Positions 21,613 through 33,606 of a stretch of DNA of 64,000 nt are shown here, one piece after another (position 1 is the stretch's first letter; each line of letters opens with the position of its first letter). The translations under genes were made by a program, and so were the position numbers. The notes beneath the pieces are model-generated. The model did not search any database and had not been told where the DNA came from. It saw only the letters and a list, made by a program, of their open reading frames with translations. The DNA comes from Lepiota brunneoincarnata (Eukaryota; Basidiomycota; Agaricomycetes; Agaricales; Agaricaceae). The DNA lies in contig JAEBUN010000053.1 in assembly GCA_023014365.1 (NCBI GenBank), positions 124,001-188,000 on the forward strand, in the 5' to 3' direction.

Positions 21613-24454
21613 TGACACACGCGTATAGACCCCCCCTGCGGAATGTTGTGTAGGATACGCGGAGAGCTCGTTTCAAGAGCCCGGAGCGCTCCCGAGTCCC
21701 GACGTTAACTTTGAGCCTGGCCAGAGAGTGAGTATAACAGTTAGTTTGTGGTTGAATAATAACGTTAATGGCCAACAGAGATCACCTACGGGCTCGAAGA
21801 GGAGATGCGAGCCGGTGAACCATCGCACATAATGTAAACCACCGAATTGAACCATAGAATACCTATTATTTTTGATTGGTGGCGAAATAAAGGTGTGTTT
21901 GAAGGACCTGTGCTGTGTTTTCACCTGCTCCTGGGAGAGCCATTGTTTCAGGTGACGCACATTATTGACAATGACGAACAACTGCCTGCTGTTAAGACCG
22001 GGGCGGGCAATGTACCCGTTGGTGGGGATGGAAGGCCGACGCGGCAAGAAAAACTAAGTATGACCTACGCACACCACTTCCCGAGTCGAGTCTGCTTGAT
22101 TGGCGGTGATTACATTAGAGGAGGAAGCTTGATGGCTGCGCAATGAAGTCGTGTGATACGCTCGGGTATATCAATGGATGAGTGAAAGCGGTGAAGCGAG
22201 CAACAGCCAACCAGTATTTTTGGAATGTAACCTGATGTCGTGTAACTAATGCGTAAGATCCGAGTCATTATCGGAGTGATATCAGCTCAATGGCACCACG
22301 AGTATGAGTCAAGAGATCCATTGCGGGGGCGTTTAAATGTGCTGCTGCCTAATAAATCCTTTTGGTGCTGAGCGAGGCTGGACGTTGGAACATCGGAATC
22401 CGCCGAATATTGATATTGAGGGACGGGAAACAGGAGGCACGTGATTCAGGTTACAAATAGAATCGTATTGGATTTTGATTCTCCAGCTCGGCTGGCGCTG
22501 ATTACTCACGGCACGCAGGCCAGGACATCGTTTCTTACAATGCATGCAAGCCCTTATAAGCTCACGTCTCCACAGGGCATTCTTACCTGCTTAGGTCCGT
22601 CGTATTCAATTCGATTCTAGTCACGCCTGTTGTAGTTAGGCTCGTTAGCACTGGCTTGGGCGCCAATACCGGCTTTATAACCCGGGCGCTCAGCAACCTT
22701 CACGACGTGAAACTAAGCTATTTCGCGCTGAAGACCGATGTCAATCAAAGTTTGAGTATTTGTGCAAAATTGGCACTTGCAACACCTTGCTTGCTTTCCT
22801 CAACCCGCTCGAGGTGTTATATATACAAGAGCTTCACGAGCATAGGAAACACACACTATTCAGAACCAGCGAATTGATCCATGGTGATGGAGCTACCGCC
22901 CCAAACCCTTAGGAGCCTTTATGATTAAGAGCTGCGGCCAAAATCCCTAGCGTCGAGCCTCGGAAATTGCGGAATCAGCGCGGGGGCAGGGATTGGCTGT
23001 CCTCTTAATTTTGCTGTCTATTATTGTTTTCCCTCGACTTGGCCGATGAGTCGTTCATGGGCAACTCCAGTCATGGTCTCAGAATAGAAAGAGCTTGAAC
23101 TTGCACTCGACCACCTTAGGTGCGTGTTTTTCATAATAACGCTTTGTCACCGCTTGGTAACTGGAAGCTCGACCCTCGAGACCGATATTTGTCAAGTCGG
23201 GTCCGTAGAGCACAGCACAAGGGAGCGATCCCTCCAACCCTGAGTGGAGGACTGACAATTCGTAAGAGATCCCAATCAGTGACGTGCGGCTTTGCCGGTC
23301 AACCGCGAGCAAGCTGCTTGCATTACCATAGACTGTTGTATACAGCAATTCCCTGCTATTCTCTCGCTTTTTCTCTCCCGTCCATAACTTTGCATTCCAT
23401 TCCCAAATCATGCGTGCCAGTGTGGGTGGATCTGGGGGAGACCGGGCCAACATCTGCGTGTTTTTTTTTTTCCAAGCCGCAGCTGACTGAGGCTTATTGG
23501 CCGACTACGAGTTTCCTATCAATGGAAGGGAGCTTTGGAGAGCATCCATTTCGTTCCGTTCGGTTTCGTGTTATTCCGGTCCTTGGAGAGGGAAGGTGAC
23601 TCTATATGGTTCTTGTTCGGGCTCCTGTTCGGTAACAGCGCTTATGTATGGCAAGCTGGAGGGGGGGGGGGGACGGGGTACCCGGCGTGGCGCATTGCAG
23701 TGCCCGAGAACTCCTGCGGTTCGCATGTTACACGCTAAAGAATCTGGGGCACCAATTGCGATGGCCGTTTTGGGTTAGTTCAAGGGAGGTGTGTACTGCT
23801 GATCACATTCCATTTTTGTTATGTCCGTTGGGAGTAGGGTATGTGATGTCGAGAAAACATTCTGAAGGAACAGTGTATGTTATGACGATGTCATAGTTTT
23901 TTTCTTTCTTTTTTTTTTTTTTTACAAAGGCTGTAGACCGCAGCATTTAGGTCAAAATAGCAAGTATCTTGGTAGGACCGGAAAGCCGTTCCTTCCTTCT
24001 CTTCCTGCGCTGCGCTGCCAGCTGCAATAAGTCCGAGTTTGAGCTGGGATTAGCACCTTGATCCGGTTTAGCGATTTTGTTGTTACGAGATGCGCCAAAA
24101 GTAGGGCACCGAATATTGGCCGGGACGGATTACTGTGGAGAGGCTGTTCTCTCAATCATATAAGAGTGGGTTTGTAAACGAAGAGGAAGGTAGTTCTTCT
24201 TCCTCCTCCCCCAAGGCAGTACCCCTACTACAATCAGATCCTACAAGGACGCACCAAGTCCTAGCAGGGCGGTCCATCACCACTCGCCACGTCTCTTTGG
24301 TCCGTTGGTCCTTGGTCATCTGATTTTCTCACGGGAAGAGCTGTTCAAGTTGAGCGCCCTCAGCCCTGCATCTACTCCATCATCATAAATTCATTTCTGC
24401 GACTCCGGAATATAAAGTCAAAATCTAATCTCTTCTCTACGACACCTCCCTGAA
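21613..24454. other. Gene-poor stretch
   Basis: I see no supported gene in 2.8 kb. Several frames of 60-160 codons lack introns, domains or plausible composition. Homopolymer runs occur at 23461-23472 (T), 23660-23671 (G) and 23897-23923 (T-rich). The last 100 bases before 24455 are pyrimidine-rich with CATCATCATAAA, and may be the kinase promoter and leader. Confidence 0.5.
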
Positions 24455-27400
24455 ATGCCTTCTACACCACCATCCTCGAACCTTTCCTCGTCACCTGCCC
24501 CTCGCGTATCACCTCCCTTCAACACCACAACAACCCCTACTAGGGCCCTCGTACCTCTACCAGAGTCAGACGACGACCCTTGGGATTTCCCAGAGCCCCA
24601 AGGTCGCGCACGAGGGGCTGCCGTCTCATCCACTCGCAACAGACATCCATCATCGAATTCCACCCCCTCTCTAACAGTAACATCAAGCCCGGCCTCTGCA
24701 GACACTCCCCTTGCTGAGTTTCGGGAAGGTGGACTATTGAATTTCGGCAGGTCGCGGTCTACATCTCCGTCCATCCGTGCGGTCGAAAGCGCACGGCAAA
24801 GGATAACGAACGAGGCCAGCGGGTTGTCGCCCAACACTGATACATCCCTTTCGGCATCGTGGTGGGGTGAGAGGGGTCGCAACGCGAAATCGTGGGAGTC
24901 TTCGCCCAAGCGGCAGAGGAGTATGCCTCCAGACGAGAAGAAAGCTTGGGAACATACGAGAGAGGTGAGTGAGGACTACACACACCCTCCTTTGGAAATT
25001 GATCGATCGGTGACGCGATCGCCGCTTGTCCCCTTCTGCTCCTCCCCGTCTTTCGTCCACCTTTGCTGACTGAAATACCCCCCCTTAGCGCATTGCTGTT
25101 GCTGCACAATCAGTCCTCGGCGTCGCATCAGGAGTCACTCACGAATTGCTTACTGTTGGCTCAGACCTTCTCCAATTCGCCCCAGTTCCAGGCCTTGCTG
25201 CCGCTGCGAGAACATTATTGGAGATATGGGACGCGGTGGAGCACGTCGACGTGAGTTGGAATCCAACAGACACTTTTTTTTTTGATCAAACTTATATATA
25301 CCCCTCCCTCACAGCTGAACTACGCTGGCGTGTTTGCGTCTCGCTGAACGATGTGCCTGAGACTCTCCTTTCGGTTCGTCAAGAGGTTCATTCTGCAGGG
25401 GACTCTGTTACACAAGAACTTCAAGCCCCGATCTCCAAGTTGCAAGAGTAAGTGTACTCAAAAAAATCCTGAATTACAAAATCTGATGCTTGCTCCGATA
25501 AGGTCGTTTGAATCTGTCCGTAGGCTTTTGCTCAAAGAGGCCAGGAGGACCGTTCCTCAAACGTTACTTGAAACGCGACGAAGTTACGCGCGATATCGCA
25601 GGCGTGTGACGCCGATTTGAGAGCGGCTGTCGAAATGTTTAGTGTACGTCCCCTCCCCCGCCTCCCTTACCATTTGCGGTAGTAGGACTCCATTACTAAC
25701 TCTTATTTAAGCTTTCCGTTTCTATTCGCATCCTCAGACAAACCCAGGAATCAGAGAGACAACGGCAAGCTGACATGCACGCGATTTTCGAAGCAATGGC
25801 TGCCCAACAGCGACAGCAACAACAAGCACCTGGAAATGCATTAATGCTTACTGGAGTCGAGGTCGCGTCCCCACCCCTCAGCCCGAACAGCCAAATATCA
25901 CAGGTATGATGCGCACATGCTCTATATTTGGCCATCGCTCATAGAGGTGCTAATATCTCCCTTAGGAAACCCTGCAACAAGCCCGGCCATCGGCTCAACT
26001 ACCTTTGGAACCCCCTCGAACAGCATTGATATCTCTTCAGTCGGTTCAAAATACCAGTGATCTTGATCGTGATACAGAGGCTTTGCGTGACCTCATGCGT
26101 CGAGCACTTCAAACAACCAGCGATGCCGAAATGCTCGATATACTCCAAATTAAGCGTCCAGAAATGCCCGATGCCATAAAAACGCTCCAGCGGGCTCTTG
26201 AACGAGTTATCGAGCAGGAAGGAGAAACAGAGAGTCCGCCCGTTGTTACCAGGGCCCCCCCACCCTTGACGAGGAGATTCAGTTTAGGGAGGGGCGATAG
26301 AACCGTGGGCTCTGGGCGTGCGCAGACGCTGGAGAGCTTGAAAAGCACGAGTACCACTAGTTCTGGGGGGAAGCGGGACAGTCTGGACCGAGAGTTTCTA
26401 GAAAGTGGCATAGATGCCCTCAGGAGGATGAGTCGTGGCGTTGAGACTAATCTGCCCAGCTGGACGATAACCAAGTAAAGCTTCGTTACCCTCGTCTGCC
26501 AGATACTGAAAGCTGACCACTTCCATTCATAGATACGAAGTTGATCGTGATCAGAAGATTGGAATGGGTTTCTTCTCCGACGTTTACAAAGGAACTTGGC
26601 GTGGCCGCACAGTTGCAATCAAGGTCCTTGCGGAAACTACTCCTCGTGAGGTGTTTAAGCGAGAGGTCGCCATATGGAAGACGCTCAATCATCCTAACGT
26701 CCTGGAGCTATACGGTGCCAGTAGTGCAGCCGGTGATCCCCCTTGGTTCTTTGTCAGCCCATACGAAAAGAATGGGAGCCTTGTCGAGTTCCTAAAACGG
26801 ATTCGAGGTCAAACGAGGTCCTCTGGTTCTTCGGGGAAAAGCCCACACCACTCAAAGCACTAATCCAACCACTCCCTCCTCGGTGATAAGAGGCGAAAGG
26901 ACAGCAACCTTCCCGGTATGGCCGGGGGTGAACTCGGATCAGTTCTCCCAGAGAAACAAATCTCCTATCCGGGATGCTGAATATCGAAGGAGCCGAGACC
27001 TCTACCGGTTTATCTATGAAATTGCGAAAGGAATGGAGTATTTGCACAAGCAGAATGTGCTTCACGGCGATCTAAAGGTCAGAAATTTCGCTTATTGCTT
27101 GCTTCCAAGGAAACTCACGACAAAATCGATAGGCTGCGAACGTTCTCGTGGATGACAACCTCCGTTGTGTGATCTCCGATTTCGGCCAGAGCGAAATGAA
27201 GTCCGAAATATGTAGGCTCAGTGGTTCTTTGCATCCTCGTGAGTACAGGTCTTTTTATTTACGTTTTCGTATCTCCCATGTTCATGGTTGTTACAGGCGG
27301 TACCCTTCGTTGGCAGGCACCTGAGCTCATGAGGGGTCCATCCTGTCTGACCCAAGCGATGGATGTATACGCTTATGCCGTCTGCTGTGTGGAAGTGCTC

Positions 27401-29097
27401 ACTTGGGGTGCCCTACCTTGGACGTATGCAGATGATGATGCCGTACGTCGACTTGTCTTGGGTATGTTGTTTCTCTCTTGGGTTCGCAAACTTCAGTAAC
27501 TGAACCAATCCATGTATGCAGATGATAATGAGCGCCCACCTTTACCCGTCGGCTCTAAATATGTGACACCAGCACTACGGGAGCTTGTTCGTGGGTGCTG
27601 GGACAAAGATCCCTCTCAACGACTCTCGTTCTCCCAGATCGTTCCCCAAATGAAGAAGATTCGCAACTCTGCAGGGGAAATCCTGGACGATATCTATTCT
27701 CCTCTACCTAGGCTATTGCCCGAAATTGACCAAGGATATCGGCTCAGACCATCGCCCGACATGAGACCCATTCCTCTCGCTGCCGAACCATCCCCTCGTG
27801 CGTAACTGTTTCACCGATATTCCCTCCGGTTTTGGCTTACGCCTTTTCTAGAACCTGACCCAATCGATCTCTCCTATGCTCCGTCCACCCGCGGGGAAAC
27901 CTCTGTTCCACTGACACCCATCCAATTCCCAGAACCAGTCTTCTTTACTCCAAGTTCCAGTAGAGGATCTTCGATGCTCGTACCCTCCTCGGACGAGTCC
28001 GAATCCGAAATACACCCTTACCACACTTCACCACGCATAGATGATATCATCGCTCAGACCAAGAATGAAAGAAGGTACCGGTTAATGCTCACGCACAAGT
28101 TCCACCCCTCACGTGAGTATTGTTCTTTCATGGGCTTTTTCCTTTTGGCTTCTCTGAAATTTCATATTGCGCAGTGGTCCTCCCATTGTGGGATCCAACC
28201 CCTGTTGACTTGGGGGCAGTTGGGTACCTCTCCAAGCCTCGTGGTGCCTTTGTCACGTTGTTCAATGCGTTTGACCCTCAAAACTCTCCTCTTGAAGCTG
28301 TACGTGCCATGTCTTCGATTGCCGGATATGGTCACGTCACGAGTGGGAGTCAACGAGTGGCGAAGAAGAATAACCTGCTCGACATGATCACTGGGATTAT
28401 CACTCCGAGGAGCAGGCGCAATGGTACACCGTGAGTTGTTCAGTAATGATCAGTTTGACCTTTTGCCCAACTATTCCTCTTATAGTCAGCCAGTCTCCCG
28501 TCGTTATACGTATGAGATGAAAGCAGGCCACAAGACAGCATTCTTGTGCGTCGAGTCACACGAATACCGCTACATGACATCGGAAGATGGAGGCAACCTT
28601 GATGCCCCTAAACGATGGTTCAAGGCCAATGTCGATACCATAATCAAGATTTTCGGCGCTCAGCATCACATCCAGCGTGAAGACCTCTTCCTCGGTAAGC
28701 CCCACTTCCGGAGTTCTCCTGGGGTTCTGAAACTGAACGGGCTACGTGTGTGTAAATAGTTGTTGGCACGCTTCGAGCGCCCAATTATGCTCTTTTTGTC
28801 AGTCACAATCATTCCGAGGGACACGTGAGTGTGGCGTTGACTTGTCGTTCCTTATGCTGATGATGCCAATGATGGTAGACTCATTTCAACGTCTTCGCTT
28901 CTCCTCGGGAAGGGCAACCGTGGGGAATCTTTACTACGGATTCGGAGTACGATGGGGGCGGGCCTAATATCCATACCATGGATGAGTCCTCCGTGGAATC
29001 AGCAAGTAAGGTCTCGTCGCATGCTGGAACTTGGGATACCGTCCTTCTTGCGCGGTTGCGCTTCAAGCCTGATTGTTCTGAACCCACCACTCTTTGA
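24455..29097 (+). CDS. TKL-like protein kinase with mushroom-type C-terminal domain
   Basis: A large multi-exon gene. Exon 1 (24455-24964, 170 codons) is Ser/Pro-rich and disordered, followed by a helical region (SGVTHELLTVGSDLLQFAPV) and a linker. The kinase domain runs from about 26530 to 27680. It shows a glycine loop (IGMGFFSDVYKG), the ATP lysine in VAIKVL, and HGDLK joined across an intron to AANVLVDD. It also shows DFGQSE and GTLRWQAPELM. The catalytic Asp, Asn and DFG are present, but HRD is HGD, so it is a non-RD kinase. After 27850 comes an acidic linker and a separate domain containing VGYLSKPRGAFVTLFNAF, RWFKANVDTIIKIFGAQHHI and LVVGTLRAPNYALFVSHNH, ending CSEPTTL. That domain is familiar from mushroom proteins but has no function known to me. 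One-base frame changes near 25335, 25365, 25548, 25608 and 26860 interrupt otherwise conserved text. Confidence 0.7.
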
Positions 29098-29570
29098 GTT
29101 TTCAAGTGCGGATTGGCTGGCTTGTTGCTTCTTTTATTATTATTTTTCTCAAATCAAGGAAGGATCCACATATCAAAGTGAATATATATACCATCCTACT
29201 CATTGCAACGAGATTTATCATTTCGGACATTGTATCCATAACATTCATCTCTATCCCTGCCTGAGGCAGCTCGATAGTACTATAATAGCAATTCATGATA
29301 CATATTTTGCCCGCGGGCCTAGAGCACATCTTGCAAAATCATTTCCAGCAATGCAGCATGATTGCAGAATCAAGTGCTCGCTTCGCTTCTTTCCTTCGAT
29401 GCAATCCAAGGGAAAGAGATGAATGAGTAAGGAGGAAAGGCTTTATTACGTCTGGTATCGCAGCAGGAATCCTATATCTTGGGAGGGAGGGAAGGGAACA
29501 GGGAATTAAGGCTGCACCGTCAACCCTATCCACTACCCCGCGTGTGTTCTTCGTCCCTCTGTTGCATATC
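29098..29570. other. Intergenic, no gene seen
   Basis: AT-rich 3' flank of the kinase gene and upstream region of the secreted-protein gene. Nothing further is supported. Confidence 0.6.
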
Positions 29571-30359
29571 ATGCGCTTCTCTGGCATTTTCGTTACTCTT
29601 GCAGTTCTCGCGGCTCTTGCTGTTGGTGCACCTCATACCAACGCTCACGACGTTGTAGTCGATATCCAAGTCCTGGGTCGCAGTATCGGGACACTACACG
29701 GCCATGCTAACCAACTTGGCCAACCGGATTTTAATATGATGGTGAGTTACCTCGGTCTTACCCCCTGGTGGTGGTGGTGGTACCCTTGCAAAGGGGCAAT
29801 GGTGATTAACTGAGCTTCGTCCATAGAGCATGTTAACTGACAATGAAGAAATTATTAAAGGCCTTGATCACCTTGCGAAGGACGCATCGGTAAGCCTTGG
29901 ATGCGCCTTCTCCCCCCCCCTCCCCCCCCGGCCACTCGTGTCGAGAGACTCACTAAAAAAAAAACCGTTATTTCAGGCAACAAAGAGCTTCACCTCGGCC
30001 GAGGCATCCACTATCATCTCAGTTACAAAGGGGGTGGCAAACGAGGTTGGTGAGGTCTCAAAAATATTCATCTCCAAGAAAGACACCATACCCGTGTCGT
30101 TCCGCCGCGCTGTTGTTGAGCACTTGCGTGAGATTATCGCTCACTCCAAGACCGCGGGAGAAGCGCTTATCAGGGGTTGTCCGGTAAGTCGTGTTGGTTG
30201 TTTCCCCCACCCCCCTTGCGTTATAGAGTCCAGTCGATTGGGTCCTGACCCCCCTCCCTTTGTCTCAAGCAGGACAAAAGGGCTGAAGCGGATAAGGTTT
30301 ATGGTGCGATTGGGCGGGCTTTGGAAGATGCGGTGAAGGTTTTCTCGTTTGGGTCGTGA
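29571..30359 (+). CDS. Small secreted helical protein
   Basis: A clean four-exon gene: 29571-29741, 29827-29889, 29977-30183 and 30273-30359. All introns are phase 0 with GT-AG ends. It encodes 175 residues. A signal peptide (MRFSGIFVTLAVLAALAVGA) is followed by a cysteine-poor mature part (a single Cys) that reads as amphipathic helices (for example AEASTIISVTKGVANEVGEV and FRRAVVEHLREIIAHSKTAG). It probably folds as a helical bundle and is exported. I do not recognise the family. Size, signal peptide and lack of a known domain fit the loose class of fungal small secreted proteins, some of which act on hosts or neighbours, but that role is only a possibility here. Confidence 0.8.
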
Positions 30360-31889
30360 GGCTCTGCAGGGAGGAGGAGGAGGAGGAGCCGTTAGTAGCA
30401 TACAGCGTGTATTGTGCTGTCTATGTTTGGGTCGTGTAGTGTATGTGGATACTTACGAGGGGGGTTGAATAGCTTCCTCGGTCTGTCCCTGAAAGCGGCG
30501 TAAAAATCGCAAGGCCACATTTACTTACGTTATCCCCACCCCTGAAAACAAAAGCCAGGAATCCCGAGGGCGGGTATGTGGAAGCGGATAATCAAAAGAG
30601 TCAGTCAACGTTCAGGGAAAAGATATCTACCGCTGCTAAAAACAAAACGTGCGAACTGAACTTTTAATTTCCATCTCATCCGCTGAATATTGGGGGTGGG
30701 GTTGTTGGTAGGAACTGGTTTATTCAATGAATTCAAGAATATTTCATCTGCACGCTTGCCGATAGGACATTTTGACTTTATGCTATTTATAATCAACTAT
30801 TTTTAGGCGTTATTTCTGGCTTTCATACTCCCACGTCAGGGCAAAGATTGCGGCTGCGGAATGGACAAACACTCGAAGTTGAGGTGTGCCTGTGTGGGCG
30901 CTTATATGTACAGATCCCGGAACGAGCCTATTCGCACAAGTTTATTGGCGGAGATAGCAAACTGCCCAAGTGGAGTTCAGGTATCAAGAACATCCGCGGG
31001 GGAGGGCGCCTTCTAGTAGAGATATGCCCCATTAGTCGCACCTTCCAGGTACTGCTACTACTTGCCCTTGCCACCGCCCCCCCCCCCTCTTCCAAACCCC
31101 CCCCCTTCCACAAGTAGCACGCTGTAACCGGATTGGTGCCTTGCTTAGTTGGTCAATAGTCGACTGCCAGGTCAGATCTTGAGGTAAACTGCCGGTGATC
31201 ACACAAAATTAACTCTTTATCTTACGTGTGTCAACACATGGATCGATGGCCATGTGCCGCGACACCTCACATGTTGCGTGTCACTTTCCACTGAAAGAGC
31301 CCAGTGTCAGATTAGAAATCGCTCTCTTGAGATTCGAGATTCCAACTCACAGCCCTTACAAAGAAAACAGACCAGTTTTATGGTGAGTACTTACGCGAGC
31401 CGTGAAGTTTACGAGAGGGGGGAAAAACCTCGGCTAGCCGAGGTTTTTCCTTTGGAGAGAATGAAATTATTAGGGATCCTAGAGTCATCGGGGAGACCAG
31501 TTCTATAGATCCTGGGTGTGGGAATCGGGCGGAGCTACGGGATTCCCTATTCAGCGCCGACCGATCTACCAAGCTCAGCCATTAATCTGGTTTCGCACTA
31601 GCTCACCCTCATCTGGCTGCTGAATAAGCGTTGCCGCCGGAAAGAGTCAGCAAAGTCACCAGCCAAACGTGTCCGGACCGTCACCCCCATGTCGCTGTCA
31701 TCGAAAGTTGCTAATCCTTCTGGAAGTCTTTCGCTTAAACGGACTCGAATGTTGTGTGCCCCGTTGATGAAGTCACCACTAACCTTCTCATCCCTCCGGT
31801 CCCGTGTGAGCAATGTTGTCACGTCAAGTGGTAGGGGATCCCATATAAAAACCACTTCAGCTTCCCCCTCATGGATCCCTAGAACTAAA
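30360..31889. other. Intergenic stretch with a perfect palindrome
   Basis: No gene is supported. It has a (GGA)n run at about 30370-30388, a C-run near 31078-31103 and the 30-bp palindrome listed separately. A 90-codon frame at 30848-31117 ends in low-complexity proline and is not convincing. The frame at 31689-31964 overlaps the start of the next gene and lies mostly in its 5' region. Confidence 0.5.
31421..31450. repeat. 30-bp perfect palindrome
   Basis: GGAAAAACCTCGGCT is followed at once by its exact reverse complement with no spacer. It could extrude a cruciform or act as a hairpin in RNA. It lies about 440 bp upstream of the WOPR gene start. Confidence 0.85.
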
Positions 31890-33052
31890 ATGTCGTCGAT
31901 ACCAAGCCTGCTACACTCTCAGAACCCAACATTTGTCACTCACCCCGCACTCCGTATGTCGTGATCCTGCCAATGTCATGTCGAGCTCGAAGTGCTGACT
32001 CCATTGGAGATATCAGAGATGCCCATGATGCCCACATCGTCCTCGAGGCCGTGAGGCAAAACCTCTTGCCACTCATCAAGAGGCGCTTGCTCTCCAGCGA
32101 GCGAGAACAGCTTCAGAGTGGCCAAGTCTATGTATGGGAGGAGGCTCAAGATGATGGAGGCCTTCTACGTTGGACCGATGGTCGTAGATGGTCAGTGTTC
32201 AACCTCTTATCCTGATATGCCTTGCTGATTTGTTTAATGCAGGTCCCAGAGCAGGATGAGAGGGGACTACCTGTTCTATGAGGAAAAGATCGAGACCACA
32301 CAGGAAGAGCGTGACGCAAAGGCCGCTCGACGGTAAGCTCTTCGAAAATTCATCCTCCAGGTCCTCGACTAATCAAACGTTGCAGTGCATGTCGAGCCTC
32401 AGACCCCAACGCAGTCATTACCCCACCCGTCCGGAGGAAGGATAGGCCCTCGAAGCCCAATGGATTAACTAAACAGACATATTCAGTGACAGTCCATCTG
32501 CCAGCAAGTGAGATCAGAAAGTGGCATGTTGTCGCTTACTTCTCGGTATGTGTTGTGTCTGCGGCTTCCCTTTTCGAAATCGCGATGTGCGCTGACAAAC
32601 TCCAACAGGGAACCGATTATGCAAGGTTGCCAGTGATTGAGCATTATGATTATCTTCGGAACATCCGGGTGCCGAATGGTGTTTTCATCAGCAACAAGAA
32701 TCTATGTGGCAAATCAGATCGGCCTTCTTACGGATCTGATGACAGCGAGGTGTATGATGATGGGCCTCCTGCGTTAGTTTACGCTCATCGATCACCTGTC
32801 ACCATCGGCTTTCCACAGCTATCATCACCCCAACACACTGTCCACTCTTACCCCCTCCCCTCGCCGACGCTATACGGCGGCCCGAGGGCACCACTGCCCC
32901 CAATCCATTCCATGGATTCCCATTCGCAGGACCGGAAACACGTTTTGCCTGACCCCCGAAATGGGACTCAATACCCTAGTTCTTCCCCCCTCTATGCGCC
33001 ACTGTCCCCTGAAGATCGGAGAGCGCTGGAAAGTTTTCGTGTTGTACTGTAA
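31890..33052 (+). CDS. Gti1/Pac2 (WOPR) family transcription factor
   Basis: Five exons fit: 31890-31953, 32019-32190, 32243-32332, 32386-32545 and 32609-33052. Together they give 309 residues in one frame. The WOPR DNA-binding region is clear: DAHIVLEAVRQNLLPLIKRR, then SGQVYVWEE, then RWTDGRRW joined across an intron to SQSRMRGDYLFYEE, and later LTKQTYSVTV and RKWHVVAYF. The C-terminus is Ser/Pro/His-rich and disordered. WOPR proteins (Wor1, Ryp1, Gti1, Pac2) bind DNA and control morphological switching, development and virulence programmes in fungi. The nuclear role here is inferred from the family. The start codon is uncertain because the N-terminal exon is short and another acceptor two bases upstream exists. 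Confidence 0.8.
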
Positions 33053-33606
33053 CTCGGCTCCAGCCTTCGTCTCAAATATCCTGTAGCGGCATCGTTGAAT
33101 AATAGAAATCAGACCTAATAGTAGAATAATTTCTCAATACCCACGGGTATTCATCGTAGACTCTTCGGGAAAGGCGATTGGAATCGAGGGTTGACAAAGA
33201 AGCGTTTAGAGTCGTCGAGACTAAAACAGTGGAATCTTGGTACGATCCAAGGCTTCCAGACGGCCTCGTGGCTGAGTTCCTTCGTTCTTCGGGCTATGAG
33301 CTCTTATAACCGTCTAGGACCGAACGCAGAAGTCTTTTATCTGCTCCCTTCGAAGGCAGGAGAACCTCCGATAATGCGCCGTGGCAATCAATGAAGACAT
33401 GCAAGCCGATGCTTCTGTAAGGGGGACCACACGTTTTTCGTCTTTTAAAAAGGGCACTGATATACTTGTGCGAGGCCTTTTGACTTACTATGGGCAGGAC
33501 GTTGCAAGGATATGGAGGTTTGACTGGAAAGGGGAAGAGTAACAAAACGTGACACGGCATACGCTGTGACATTCCATCCCTTTTCTTGTTCGACCCCTCC
33601 GTGGAA
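33053..33606. other. Intergenic with a possible orphan exon
   Basis: At about 33186-33309 a frame reads VESWYDPRLPDGLVAEFLRS and ends in a stop after GYELL. The composition looks protein-like, but I cannot attach it to a gene. It may be an exon remnant. Confidence 0.3.

Noticed and set aside
23120..23599. 159-codon plus frame in the gene-poor stretch
   Set aside because: It runs through a 12-base T homopolymer, has no domain, and its composition does not resemble the window's genes.
24418..24909. 163-codon minus frame opposite the kinase N-terminus
   Set aside because: It mirrors the Ser/Pro-rich first exon of the kinase, whose start, splice donor and continuation are consistent on the plus strand.
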